Source: Euperipatoides rowelli (Eukaryota > Onychophora > Udeonychophora > Euonychophora > Peripatopsidae). From it: a stretch of DNA of 16,156 bases. This document shows, piece by piece, positions 7,657 to 16,019 of the stretch. Position 1 is the stretch's first letter, and the number at the start of each line of letters is the position of its first letter. Location of the stretch: the NCBI GenBank assembly GCA_003024985.2, contig PXIH01S0000999.1; one strand, written 5' to 3'. The notes beneath the pieces were generated by a model. The model had not been told where the DNA came from, did not search any database, and saw nothing but the letters and a program-made list of their open reading frames with translations. The position numbers and the translations under genes were made by a program.

Positions 7657-8404
7657 GTTGGAAACAGGGTGAATTTAAGAGTGGGCGCAACAGGCGCGCG
7701 CTTCCAACTTTGAGGGGCCCCACTCCAATTTTTTTTTTCTTTTGATATGGTATGCAGACCTTTTGTAAGTTTTATCTTTGTTAATAAACATTAGGCCTAG
7801 TTTGTGAACCCTCAATTTCGATGGGCCTTATCCCTAAAAAATAAAATATACGGTATATATATTTTCTTTCTATAATGGAGTGTTTGTTTATTTAATTCTT
7901 TACCCCCATTAATCCATACTGCATTACAACAGATATTTATTACATTCAAGTTATACAACAAATAATATCAAAATATTATAAATTCCCATTAAGACAAAAG
8001 TTTTTTACATTAGCCTATTAAAGTTTCAATATTAAAATGAGAGATAACTATCAACTGTAATAAATTGAAAAAATCTTTATTAGCTGCAATCATCCTATAC
8101 AAATTACAATTAGCAAAAAGTGTTTCTTGGAAGTAGTGCAAAACCTATTCCAATGCTGGAAAAAGTAGTCCATTTCCGGAGCAATTTACTCACAGGAACT
8201 GAATATTATTTCTAGCAATGAAAAAAAAATTGCATTTTAAAAGCCACCAAATTTACTTTTTTTTTTTAAAAAAAAAATTTCCACCAAAGTTTTGCCCATG
8301 GACCATGTTAGGAGTGTTCATCCAGACTGCTTATGGAATAGGGCCCCCCATATTTTCTTTGTGCCCAGGGCCCAAAAAAGTCTACATCTGCCCCTGGTTG
8401 GAAA
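7657..8404. mobile_element. hAT-like non-autonomous element, 732 bp
   Basis: The element proper is 7665-8396, flanked by identical octamers GTTGGAAA at 7657-7664 and 8397-8404. It starts CAGGGTGAATTTAAGA and ends CTACATCTGCCCCTG, so the inward-read right end is CAGGGGCAGATGTAGACT. The ends share CAGGG and about 10 of 16 positions, as expected for old hAT termini. GGGCCC blocks lie just inside both ends (about 7714-7722 and 8341-8372). No transposase frame is present. The perfect octamer paired with matching CAGGG/CCCTG ends is strong support. Confidence 0.82.
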
Positions 8405-8604
8405 TAATCAGGAACTCTCATTATTAAGTAAGTACTAGGTACTTTTATGTGTCAAAAAACTTTGAATCCATTTTACAATGTAATTATCATGACAGCCTGA
8501 ATCGTATGTACCTTATATAGGAAGTTTTTCTGTTTCGTTGTGAATTGTAAATTGGTTGTTGAACATTTTATTTTCAATAAATTCAAGCATGTTTGAAGGG
8601 AAAA
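8405..8604. other. AT-rich spacer
   Basis: There is no gene. A short palindrome, AAGTAC-TAG-GTACTT, lies at 8430-8444 and an AATAAA hexamer near 8576. Confidence 0.4.
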
Positions 8605-8635
8605 TACACCTACCGTATTAAATACGGTAGGTGTA
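8605..8635. repeat. Perfect 31-base palindrome with TACCGTA core
   Basis: Arms 8605-8619 and 8621-8635 are exact reverse complements of 15 bases around a single A. The arm reads TACACCTACCGTATT. With one bulged base the pairing extends into AAAA (8601-8604) and TTTT (8637-8640). Confidence 0.9.
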
Positions 8636-8775
8636 ATTTTATTCTATTGTGAATGATTATTTCTAAAAAAAATTGAGATGTTAGATAAGTGACTATTGGG
8701 TCTATAATTTGATACCCCCCCCCCCCCTTACTTTTTTGAAAATGAATAAATGTGGGTTTTATATGGTCATCAGCC

Positions 8776-8932
8776 TTATCTGAAACATTCAGCAATAGTA
8801 CGCTATTATACCGTTGAAGAATTGCCTGCTGAAATTAAAATCCAAGTAGGATTGTACCAAGGCATTGGCAATAAGAGTAGGCTCAGTGAAAGATTCGTCA
8901 TTAAAAACAAGTTTGGTTGGGGCAGTGCATAA
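8776..8932 (+). other. Coding-like patch, unidentified
   Basis: In frame 2 of the window this stretch is open for about 50 codons to a TAA at 8930-8932 and is less AT-rich than its surroundings. The translation includes VRYYTVEELPAEIKIQVG and LYQGIGNKSRLSERFVIKN, with balanced residue use unlike the AT-driven chance frames nearby. A possible splice acceptor, a CAG at about 8792, precedes it. I do not recognise a family. It could be an exon, a fragment of a retroelement ORF, or chance. Confidence 0.2.
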
Positions 8933-8990
8933 ACAAACTCCATAAGAAACTACCTAAATAGTTATGACCAGGGGTTATGAGGAGTAGGCC

Positions 8991-9218
8991 CCGTAAGCCT
9001 AAATAAAGGGCCCTAAGCCTAGATAAAGGGCGTCTAAGCCTAGATAAAGGGCCCCTAAGTCTAGATAAAGTGCCCTAAGCCTAGATAAAGGGCCCCTAAG
9101 CTTAGATAAAGAGCACCTAAGCTTAGACAAAAGGTGTCAAGCCTAGATAAAGGGTTCCATAAGCCTAGATAAAGGGCCCCTAAGCCTAGATAAAGGGCCC
9201 CTAAGCCTGAATAAGAGG
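8991..9218. repeat. Minisatellite, 11 units of 20-22 bp
   Basis: The unit consensus is CCCCTAAGCCTAGATAAAGGG. Units start near 8991, 9011, 9031, 9052, 9073, 9093, 9114, 9135, 9155, 9177 and 9198. The first, seventh and last units are the most diverged, while the inner units differ at one to three positions. The minus-strand open frame over it, reading repeated LYLGLGA, is a by-product of the repeat. A C homopolymer and an A run follow at about 9257-9278. Confidence 0.93.
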
Positions 9219-9394
9219 CCATAGACACAATAAAGGTCAACAAAACATTCATACAACCCCCCCCCCCAAAAAAAAAGCTTATCAAATTTTAATCAACACT
9301 ACAAAAAAAAGCTTACCGGTATCAAAAATATATAAGGGTCCCGCCTGGATTTCCAGTTCCAGGCCCCGGAAAAAAATGTGGGGGCCATGGTCTT

Positions 9395-9935
9395 GGGAGT
9401 AGTACAGGGTTCATTATTTGTCCCTTTGTTATGTGTTTTATCAACGATCTCCCTTCTAAATGATCAATTGAATACCTTCTATATGCTGAGGATGTTAAGT
9501 TGTTTAAACCAATTCATGAATTTAATGATCATTTGATTCTTCAATCTAATATGACCATTTTTTTTATGAATGGGGTGTCAAAAGTAAAGAGCAGTAAATG
9601 TAGTAATCTCTCTCATCCCACAAAATCGATCCTATTAATGGTGAAGTTTAAATGAAGTTAAAGACATCGGAATGCACTATTCGGACAACTTTTAAGTTCA
9701 ATTCACACAATATATACTGCTGTTTCCTTTAAAACCATGCAATACCTCAAATATCTGGCCAAGCCTCTTAATAATTTGGGAGCCATTTTTTACTCAACTC
9801 TAGTTAGACCTAAAATGGAATATTGTTCTATAGTTTGGTCTAATGGCTCTCTGGGTATAAGTGAATCTCTAGAAAAGGTCCAAAAATCATTTTTGAGGTA
9901 TCTTGCTGTAAGGGTGGCTTCGTCGGAGACCATGG
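9395..9935 (+). pseudogene. Non-LTR retrotransposon RT pseudogene
   Basis: Several RT landmarks appear in order. GVVQGSLFVPLLC (9396 on) matches motif B, consensus GVPQGS.LGPLLF. FINDLPS follows after a frame change. LLYAEDVKLF (YAED at 9482-9493) is the catalytic YADD box with the first Asp replaced by Glu. A KDIGMHYSDNF-like stretch near 9660 matches the KDLGV block. AIFYSTLVRPKMEYCSIVW and SLEKVQKSFLRYL (9780-9910) match the thumb region. An in-frame TGA after FINDLPSK and at least two to three frameshifts show it is dead. Motifs upstream of B are missing, and the reading ends abruptly after about 9912 in unrelated sequence. The pattern fits the CR1/jockey group. Confidence 0.85.
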
Positions 9936-10950
9936 CATTAGGCGGCCATTAAGTGCACTTCTTACGGTGAATGTTTGGTTGTAAATTGTGCCTACGTGAC
10001 AAATATTACTATGGCAGGAGACACTTCCTATTTTTATTATATTTATATTAATTGTTATATCGCCAACGTAATATTTGTATTTTTTTTTCTGCTGTACAGT
10101 TTATAAATTATTCTTTTGATGTTTGAAAGTGATATGTAAGTGGCTTAGGCTGCTTTTCAGTAATAAAAAAATCAAATTTATATTAAAATCTCTTTGGTTG
10201 CTGCTCAGCACCTTTACTTTCTGTACTGAAATGATACAGAGGTTTTCAGATTTTTTAATTATCCCACAATTTAAATAAAAGAGATTAGCCTATTAAGTAT
10301 TTAGTTTTATTTTCTAATTGTTATATATAGTAGAGCTTAAAACAAGATTATGCTTTTATTTGAATTCTTGCTCCCCCACCATTTTTTTTTTTGTAAACTA
10401 TATTTTGTTTACTTCTTGTGTAAAAACAGTTTGCTTGACCTTTAACTAAATAGGCTATTAATCGAAAATATATTTTTTAAGAAAAATATTGATATTTTTT
10501 TAATCTATAATTTATCCATCTTATTAATCATAACATTTACTTAACAACAGGCATGCGAGTTATTAACGCACTTTAGCCTCTTTAGGTACAGAAATACAGT
10601 ACAATGAAACATAATTGTTAAACAGTGCATAAAATTTTAACTAACCAAAATTAATTTTTAATATAAGAAATTCATAACCAAATTTTAAATAGGCTACAAT
10701 ACAAATATGCAGGACAATAATAGACCCTATACCTAGTCCAGCAAGATTGTCCGGGACCATATTACCGTTTTATTTAAGCATAAAACCCAACAAGTTGCCC
10801 AAATCAATGGGGGAGAAAAAAGGAATAGATTAAAATGCTATTTTCTTCATTTAACAAGAAAAAAATTTGTATAAAATATAGTAGGACTATATGAGGTTTA
10901 ACACAATATTATTGTAAACATACGAGTGTTGATTCAAATAAATATTACAG
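9936..10950. other. AT-rich intergenic or intronic DNA
   Basis: No gene is visible on either strand over about 1 kb. If the exon at 10993-11191 is real, the part just below 10993 is the beginning of its first intron. TAGCCTA or TAGGCTA occurs at 10286, 10451 and 10690. TTGACCTTTAA at 10435-10445 resembles the end of the TTAA elements, but no partner was found. Confidence 0.5.
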
Positions 10951-10983
10951 CCTAGAAAGCAATGCAGAAAATAAAATATTTGA

Positions 10984-10995
10984 TAAACTTACCTG
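10984..10995 (-). promoter_or_regulatory. Splice donor CAG/GTAAGT
   Basis: On the minus strand the exon end reads GAAAAAGCAG followed by GTAAGTTTATC, a full match to the metazoan donor consensus. It falls right after the SAM-like FFEKAG. The frame continues beyond it into AT-rich codons that lose any resemblance to a SAM domain, which supports splicing here. Confidence 0.6.
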
Positions 10996-11191
10996 CTTTT
11001 TCAAAGAAACGCTTATATTGCAATAAATTATTTTCCATTAGCCACTTCTCAACTTGAGACTGTCTTTCAAAACTGATGGCACAATATTTCCATAACGACC
11101 ATAGAACGCAAGAAAAGATGAATACGGCAACGTATTTGGTTGCAGCTTTCAACGTTATTACCTCACCAAACAACATTCTCGAAGAATTCAT
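10993..11191 (-). CDS. Putative first exon: TM helix plus start of SAM domain
   Basis: Starting at the ATG at 11191-11189 (A at -3), this exon codes 66 complete codons plus one base and ends at a consensus donor, so the intron is phase 1. Residues 1-18 are a short N-terminus. Residues about 19-37 (KYVAVFIFSCVLWSLW and following) form one strongly hydrophobic segment, a likely signal anchor. Residues 45-66 read SQVEKWLMENNLLQYKRFFE, which matches the first helices of a SAM domain (conserved V..WL.E..L..Y...F), a protein interaction fold. The rest of the domain would be in the next exon, outside anything I can find here. The open frame extends upstream to 11254 without another ATG. I cannot name the protein: a single N-terminal membrane anchor followed by a SAM domain is all that is visible. 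Residue use is unlike the AT-driven chance frames around it. Confidence 0.6.
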
Positions 11192-11229
11192 GATGAAGGA
11201 TTGCAAACCTCTGATACTTTTTTTTCCGC

Positions 11230-11301
11230 ATAAATAAAATATATGAGATGTCACTCAAATACAAATAACAATAATCACTTAAAACACTGGTCCCAATCTC
11301 T
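11230..11301. repeat. Left arm of perfect 72-bp inverted repeat
   Basis: All 72 bases are the exact reverse complement of 11957-12028. The arm covers the probable 5' untranslated or promoter region of the minus-strand exon, ending 39 bases upstream of its ATG. It begins ATAAATAAAATATATGAGAT on the + strand and ends CCCAATCTCT. Pairing stops abruptly at both sides, and no target duplication flanks the pair. Confidence 0.95.
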
Positions 11302-11956
11302 GACCGATTCAAATGGTTATAGGGTAGTTGCCATTTTGAATAGCTATGACCTATGGCATAATGTTATACTAATGCAAGGGTGAATTTATTTTTAGCAATA
11401 TAAAGTTTTTTTTAAACTTTAACAGTATAAAATTAAATTATAAACATCAATTTAATCTTAATATATCTTTAATGAAAAGGGATTATATAAGTTTTAACTG
11501 GCTCAAGAGTAACATGAAGCCTCGCTTTAAGTTTGAATCCTACTGCTCCTGTTTATGTGTTTGGTCCCGAAATATCCTATTTATGATCTATGTTTTTTAA
11601 ATTTCTTTTTAAATACTAAGTCATTATTTATAATATATAATAGTATTGGATATAAAACAATTATTTGCCAGTTAAGGTACTAAGTGTTTGTTTTGTTTTA
11701 TCCATTGATTTAAGGAAGTCAATTTTGTTTACATTTTTTTTTTTTTTTACTTGGCTTCTGTCTATTTAAATTGATTATTATTATTGCGTTTATTTGAAAA
11801 TAGAAAAATATTACATTGAGTACAATATATCAAATTGTTGTATATTATGCATTTCAGAATTTATAAATACTATTTGAGACTTCCCGAACTGGATGTACTG
11901 TAAGTCCCAATTTATTTATTTACTTGTATTTAAATACAATGTATTTCCATAGAAAT
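11302..11956. other. Spacer between inverted-repeat arms
   Basis: 655 bases of AT-rich sequence without a gene. Near 11308-11342 is a small imperfect hairpin (ATTCAAATGG facing CCATTTTGAAT). For the minus-strand exon this is the upstream region and would hold the promoter; no clear TATA box or initiator can be singled out in such AT-rich DNA. Confidence 0.5.
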
Positions 11957-12028
11957 AGAGATTGGGACCAGTGTTTTAAGTGATTATTGTTATTTGTATT
12001 TGAGTGACATCTCATATATTTTATTTAT
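11957..12028. repeat. Right arm of perfect 72-bp inverted repeat
   Basis: Exact reverse complement of 11230-11301. It starts AGAGATTGGGACCAGTGTTT and ends ATATTTTATTTAT. It is not followed by anything resembling the exon at 10993-11191, so only the 5' flank and not the coding part is duplicated. Confidence 0.95.
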
Positions 12029-12671
12029 CTTTATACAAATAATTCAGAAATTTATATAAAAACCTACACACAAATAGACAATATTATACTAAAAATTCTC
12101 AAAATATCGAGACATCAATTGTTTCATCCCAGACAAAATAGGAATATTCACTCAGAATGCAAAATTTTTCAAATGTATAAAAATCACAATACTAACTATA
12201 TAAATTATAAAGCATAGAAACAACAATCAAAAATACAATATTATATATATAAACACAATCATTACATAATGTACAGTATGTTCAATCAAGTTTATTACAA
12301 TGTTTATGATTCAATACACTTTTTGTCTTCAAATAAAAAATAATAATTAAGAAAAAATGAGAAATAAGTCCAATAAGCTGATAAACTTTTCCGCTTCACA
12401 TTATTATTCCAGATCCAGGGTTGTTAATAACTTAGTAATCAAACTATAAAATACAAATAATTATAAAAATTTAAAGATATAACTAAAAAAATATGAAACA
12501 TCCAAGCAAAACATCATAAATCTTGATACTGTATTCAATTACATTTGTTTATAAACTATTCAAAATGAAATCTAGATTAACTTATTCTTAATGAATTTGA
12601 TTGCATAAGAACTGAAATGTCATAGGAGCCATATGAGAAAATTCACTGCTTCTAACTGATCTATAGCCTAA
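12029..12671. other. AT-rich DNA without genes
   Basis: Very AT-rich and without recognisable coding, RNA or repeat structure. It lies just beyond the 3' end of the retrotransposon copy that follows. Confidence 0.5.
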
Positions 12672-12711
12672 ACAATTTATTTTTTATTTTTTTTTGTATT
12701 GTAAACATGAT
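12672..12711 (-). other. A-rich 3' tail of retrotransposon copy A
   Basis: On the minus strand, a short stretch after the RT stop codon (12714-12712) runs into an A-rich segment of the form AAAAAAAAATAAAAAATAAA. Its position directly after the ORF suggests a poly(A)-like tail and a very short 3' untranslated region. Confidence 0.4.
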
Positions 12712-13985
12712 CTAAAAACCTGATTTTACAATTTCACTAAGTCTAACAGGAGCCTTAACATTACACAAAACTTGACTAAAATGTAACAATCATTTTTTCT
12801 CCAATGGTGCCCATCTCAATATCTTCATTTTTTCCGAGGTGCTAGATCTTCCAAATCGAAATACAATAGCTCTGGCAGACATGTTCATTATTATTTGTTA
12901 CCAATAACTTTTCCACAAAAAAACCCACACAGTGTCACAAAAATTTAAGTGCAAAGCTATTAATGCATTATAGACTGTGTACTGTCTATAATGTTTGCTA
13001 GTCCCATCGTCTTTTTTATCAATGATTTAACATGATATTCCCAAGAAAGAAAACTTTCCAGTGTTACTACCAGTTTTTTTAATGTTGAGGCTTTGAGAAC
13101 TATTCTACGTAAATCCAACTTCTTTAAAATTAATTTTTGTATCTGTACCTGGAGCTTATATGATAGCCTAATGCATTTAGTTTTGTCACGGTTTAATTCA
13201 AAATTATTATTTGATAACCAATTCTCCAATAAGTTGTCAAATTTTAAATTATTTTGTATGGTAGTGTCACAGAATCTGCCTAGCTGTGTTAATATGATGT
13301 CATAGATCTGCATACAAATACATTTGACTTAAACTTGGAATTTTTGGCAGATCATTGATGAACAAATTGAAGAGTAACGGTCCCTAAACCGATACTTGTG
13401 GAACTCCAGTCAAAATTTGTTTAAATTCAGATACACAGTTTTTAAATCTGTCTGGAATCTACCTGTTATATAACTATCTCTATACCTCTTTTCCCAGACA
13501 ATTTCAGATAACATCCATTAGTATATCCAATGACACACAATCAAAAGCCTTTTACAAATCCAATGATAATACGGCACTTCAATTGATTCACCATTATCTA
13601 ATCCTATAGCTCACTCATTCGTTAAAGATAACGTACAAGTCTCTGCAGAGTGGTGTTTACGAAAACTATTTTGATATCCAGTTTATCTCATCCAAGTATT
13701 TCATCATTTATTGTTTCACCCTTTTTCCAGTATTTTTCTCAAGATAAGAAGTATAGACACAAGTTTATAATTCTGTGAATCTTATGTTTTACCACTTTTA
13801 AAAATCAGTATAATTAGAGCTCTCTTCCATGCGGTTAGCAATATCACTGTAGATAGTGATCTGTTTATGAAATATGCAATAAATGGGTGTATAATGGACA
13901 ATGAAAGTTTTAGAATTTTAATACTTATGTCATCAATACCTGCAGCAGAATCATCAGTCATATCCAGAATTCTAATTGATTAAAT
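12712..13985 (-). pseudogene. Non-LTR retrotransposon RT pseudogene, copy A
   Basis: Read on the minus strand, RT blocks follow in the right order. SAAGIDDISIKILKL lies near 13950. WKRALIILIFKSG (13829-13791) is followed by NYKLVSILLILRKILEK. GYQNSFRKHHSAET is at 13679-13639. DL-stop-KAFDCV (motif A) is near 13550. GVPQVSV and GPLLFNLFINDLP (motif B, with its second Gly changed to Val) run through 13407-13330. A broken YAD box is at 13314-13306. LENWLSNNNFELNRDKTK lies near 13210. ALIALHLNFCDTVW is near 12940, and SARAIVF with ILRWAPLEKK (the LHWLPV-type block) near 12880-12790. The frame ends at a TAG at 12712. Several stops and frameshifts make it non-functional. The endonuclease domain is missing, so it is 5'-truncated. 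It belongs to the CR1/L2/jockey group. Confidence 0.88.
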
Positions 13986-14719
13986 AAATAAAAATCTCTA
14001 AATTAACAATAGGTAGCCTATTGCAATAGATCTTATATAACTTTGAATAATTAAAATAAATATTCATGAAAGGTTATTTTTATATAGTACCGTATACAAA
14101 AAGATTTTTAATACAAATCGAAAATGAAAATCATGAACTACAATAAAAAAACATGAAAGAAAATAAATTTAAACAAAAATAAAAATTATAAAATTCTTAA
14201 AATAAAATAAGGAAAATTAACTAGCCTATTGCACATTTCAAAATTCAAATTTTTCAATATCATAAAATTACTCTGATAAGATATATTATAAAATAGATAA
14301 CAGTCAAAATTTAAATGTTAATATTTCAATTATTTAATCATAACTTTTGCAATATGACAATTACACTTTAAACTTTACAAGTAATAGTAAGAAATCAACA
14401 AAACAAAAAATAAACTATTAAAAATTCTTATTGACAACAATTAGTTATAGTTTATTAGCATTCAAAGAATCTTTACAAATATATGGTTGTCTATAAGTAA
14501 TATTGATATTGTATTTACAACAAACATATAGAAGAAAAAATGTTAAACATTTGGAACTTGACAACAAGAAATTCTAGACTCGTTGACTAGCCTAATCTCA
14601 AAACACTTGTGTCAAACATTCCCCTTGGCAAGAAGTCCGAACACAAAAAAATTAGTTAAACACAAATAACAAATTTTGCAGAGATTTTTGTAAATACAAA
14701 ACATAATAAGGAAATAATA
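13986..14719. other. AT-rich DNA, probably 3' region of RT copy B
   Basis: There are no genes. On the minus strand this follows the end of RT copy B and ends near 13981-14000 in TTTTTATTTATTTAATCAAT, so part of it may be that copy's 3' untranslated region. TAGCCTA occurs at 14014, 14222 and 14588. Confidence 0.4.
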
Positions 14720-15670
14720 TTAAAAACATCCACAGAAATTCATCAATAGTATAAAAACACTTTGGCAACTAACAGTTATTGACCCCTTGTTTAATTTTCT
14801 CTGGATGTCCTTTAGATTAGTAGGGAATCTATTATAAATTTTTACCCCCCAGACTAAAACACTATTATGATTAACCAATTTTATCATTTTCTCAATATGT
14901 ATGTCTCATTTTGCACTTATATTATGCATATGCAAACCAGAATTTACTCTGAAATTAGTAATATTTTTTTCTAATAAAACACCTCAATGCAAAACAAATT
15001 AACTTGGCAATGTCAAAATCAGCAAAGCAGGGACTCTAAAAAATGTTCACCAGATAATATTCTAACTGCCCTTTTCTGCAGTTTAAAAATCTTTAGCAGA
15101 TTTTCTTCAAATACGCTCCCAAAAACAATGCCATAAGTCATGCTCGATTGAATATTCGAAAAATATTTAGCTGCAAACTCTAGAAACAAGCCTGAGTAGA
15201 AGCAAGCTGAATTTATGCTACCAGCAAAATTAACAAAATGGAAGATGTTTATTCCATTTTAAGTCCTTATCCTTAACTAATTTAACCCAAGAAAGCAGTA
15301 GCTACTATTGTTTCTACTTTCTCTAGACTATTTTTATTCATTTGTAAGTCAATCTTTTATTTAAATCCCTAAAGCATATACTGTATATTCTGTCTTATCA
15401 ATGATATAAATCAGTTTTTAAATCTATTCAGGATTTCATTAGCTCTATACTCCATGATTACACTTGTATCATCTGCATAAGACACTATCTGACTATTGTT
15501 TAACACTTGTAGATAGATCATTAATATAAATCTATCAAGATTTACTACATTGTATTGATGATTGATATCCTTTAAATGGTGAGATTGATCTTTTATTTAG
15601 AACTTTGCCTAATCTCTATGTCTCATTAATATGGCTACACATAAAATGTTTATCAGGAATTAATTTAAAC
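14720..15670 (-). pseudogene. Non-LTR retrotransposon RT pseudogene, copy B
   Basis: On the minus strand the blocks run YINDLSTSV (near 15515), then after a frame change an intact YADDTSVIM (YADDT at 15479-15465), then LKWNKHLP (near 15250), SMTYGIVF (near 15140), KIFKLQKRAVRILSG (about 15095-15050), an AYN-type block near 14930, and GVKIYNRFPTNLKDI near 14850-14810. The combination QKRAVRI with GVKIYN.P is typical of a jockey/CR1-type C-terminus different from copy A, so this is another family. Multiple stops and frameshifts are present. Sequence above about 15530 resembles the region before motif B only weakly, so the upper limit is uncertain. Confidence 0.8.
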
Positions 15671-16019
15671 TTTAGCTAAAAAACACAGAGTGAAGCTTTG
15701 ATTATTTTATTCATTATTTTCTGCAAACAACATAGATCAAACACACATTCAAATATGAAGTTTACTGGTGAATTTAATTAAAGTTTCTTTACTCTTTTTT
15801 CTGCCATTTAATTTAGCATGTTTGTTACTTCCCATGTTAGCTCACATCTTATTCTATGTCTTGGTTATTTTAATTTTGTCAAAGGAATTATTTGGAGAAA
15901 AATTGTAATTTCCCATTACTGAAAACCTGAAAGATGCTTACTTCATAACAGACTTGCTTTTACACAAAATTGGAAGTTGCAAAATTTCAACGAGCGGACG
16001 CTGATCAAGATAAATTCTA
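15671..16019. other. AT-rich DNA, possible 5' part of RT copy B
   Basis: No clear gene. A minus-strand FDKI near 15880 could be a remnant of motif A of the RT copy below, but the surrounding residues do not support it well. Confidence 0.3.

Noticed and set aside
8969-8990. CAGGGG start before the minisatellite as another hAT end
   Set aside because: No facing CCCTG end with a matching octamer was found.
9061-9285. Minus-strand 74-codon open frame with repeated LYLGLGA
   Set aside because: It is produced by the minisatellite at 8991-9218, whose 20-22 bp units do not keep a reading frame.
9231-10445. Facing TAAAGGTCAA and TTGACCTTTAA as ends of a third TTAA-type element
   Set aside because: Only about 9-10 bases match, the left side lacks TTAA, and the interior has no similarity to the two real copies.
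11192-11254. Upstream extension of the SAM exon frame
   Set aside because: It has no ATG (the frame would have to begin at GTG) and part of it lies in the inverted repeat, so the ATG at 11191 is preferred.
11230-12028. The 72-bp inverted repeat as termini of a transposon
   Set aside because: No target-site duplication flanks the arms and one arm abuts an apparent host exon, so an inverted duplication is more likely.
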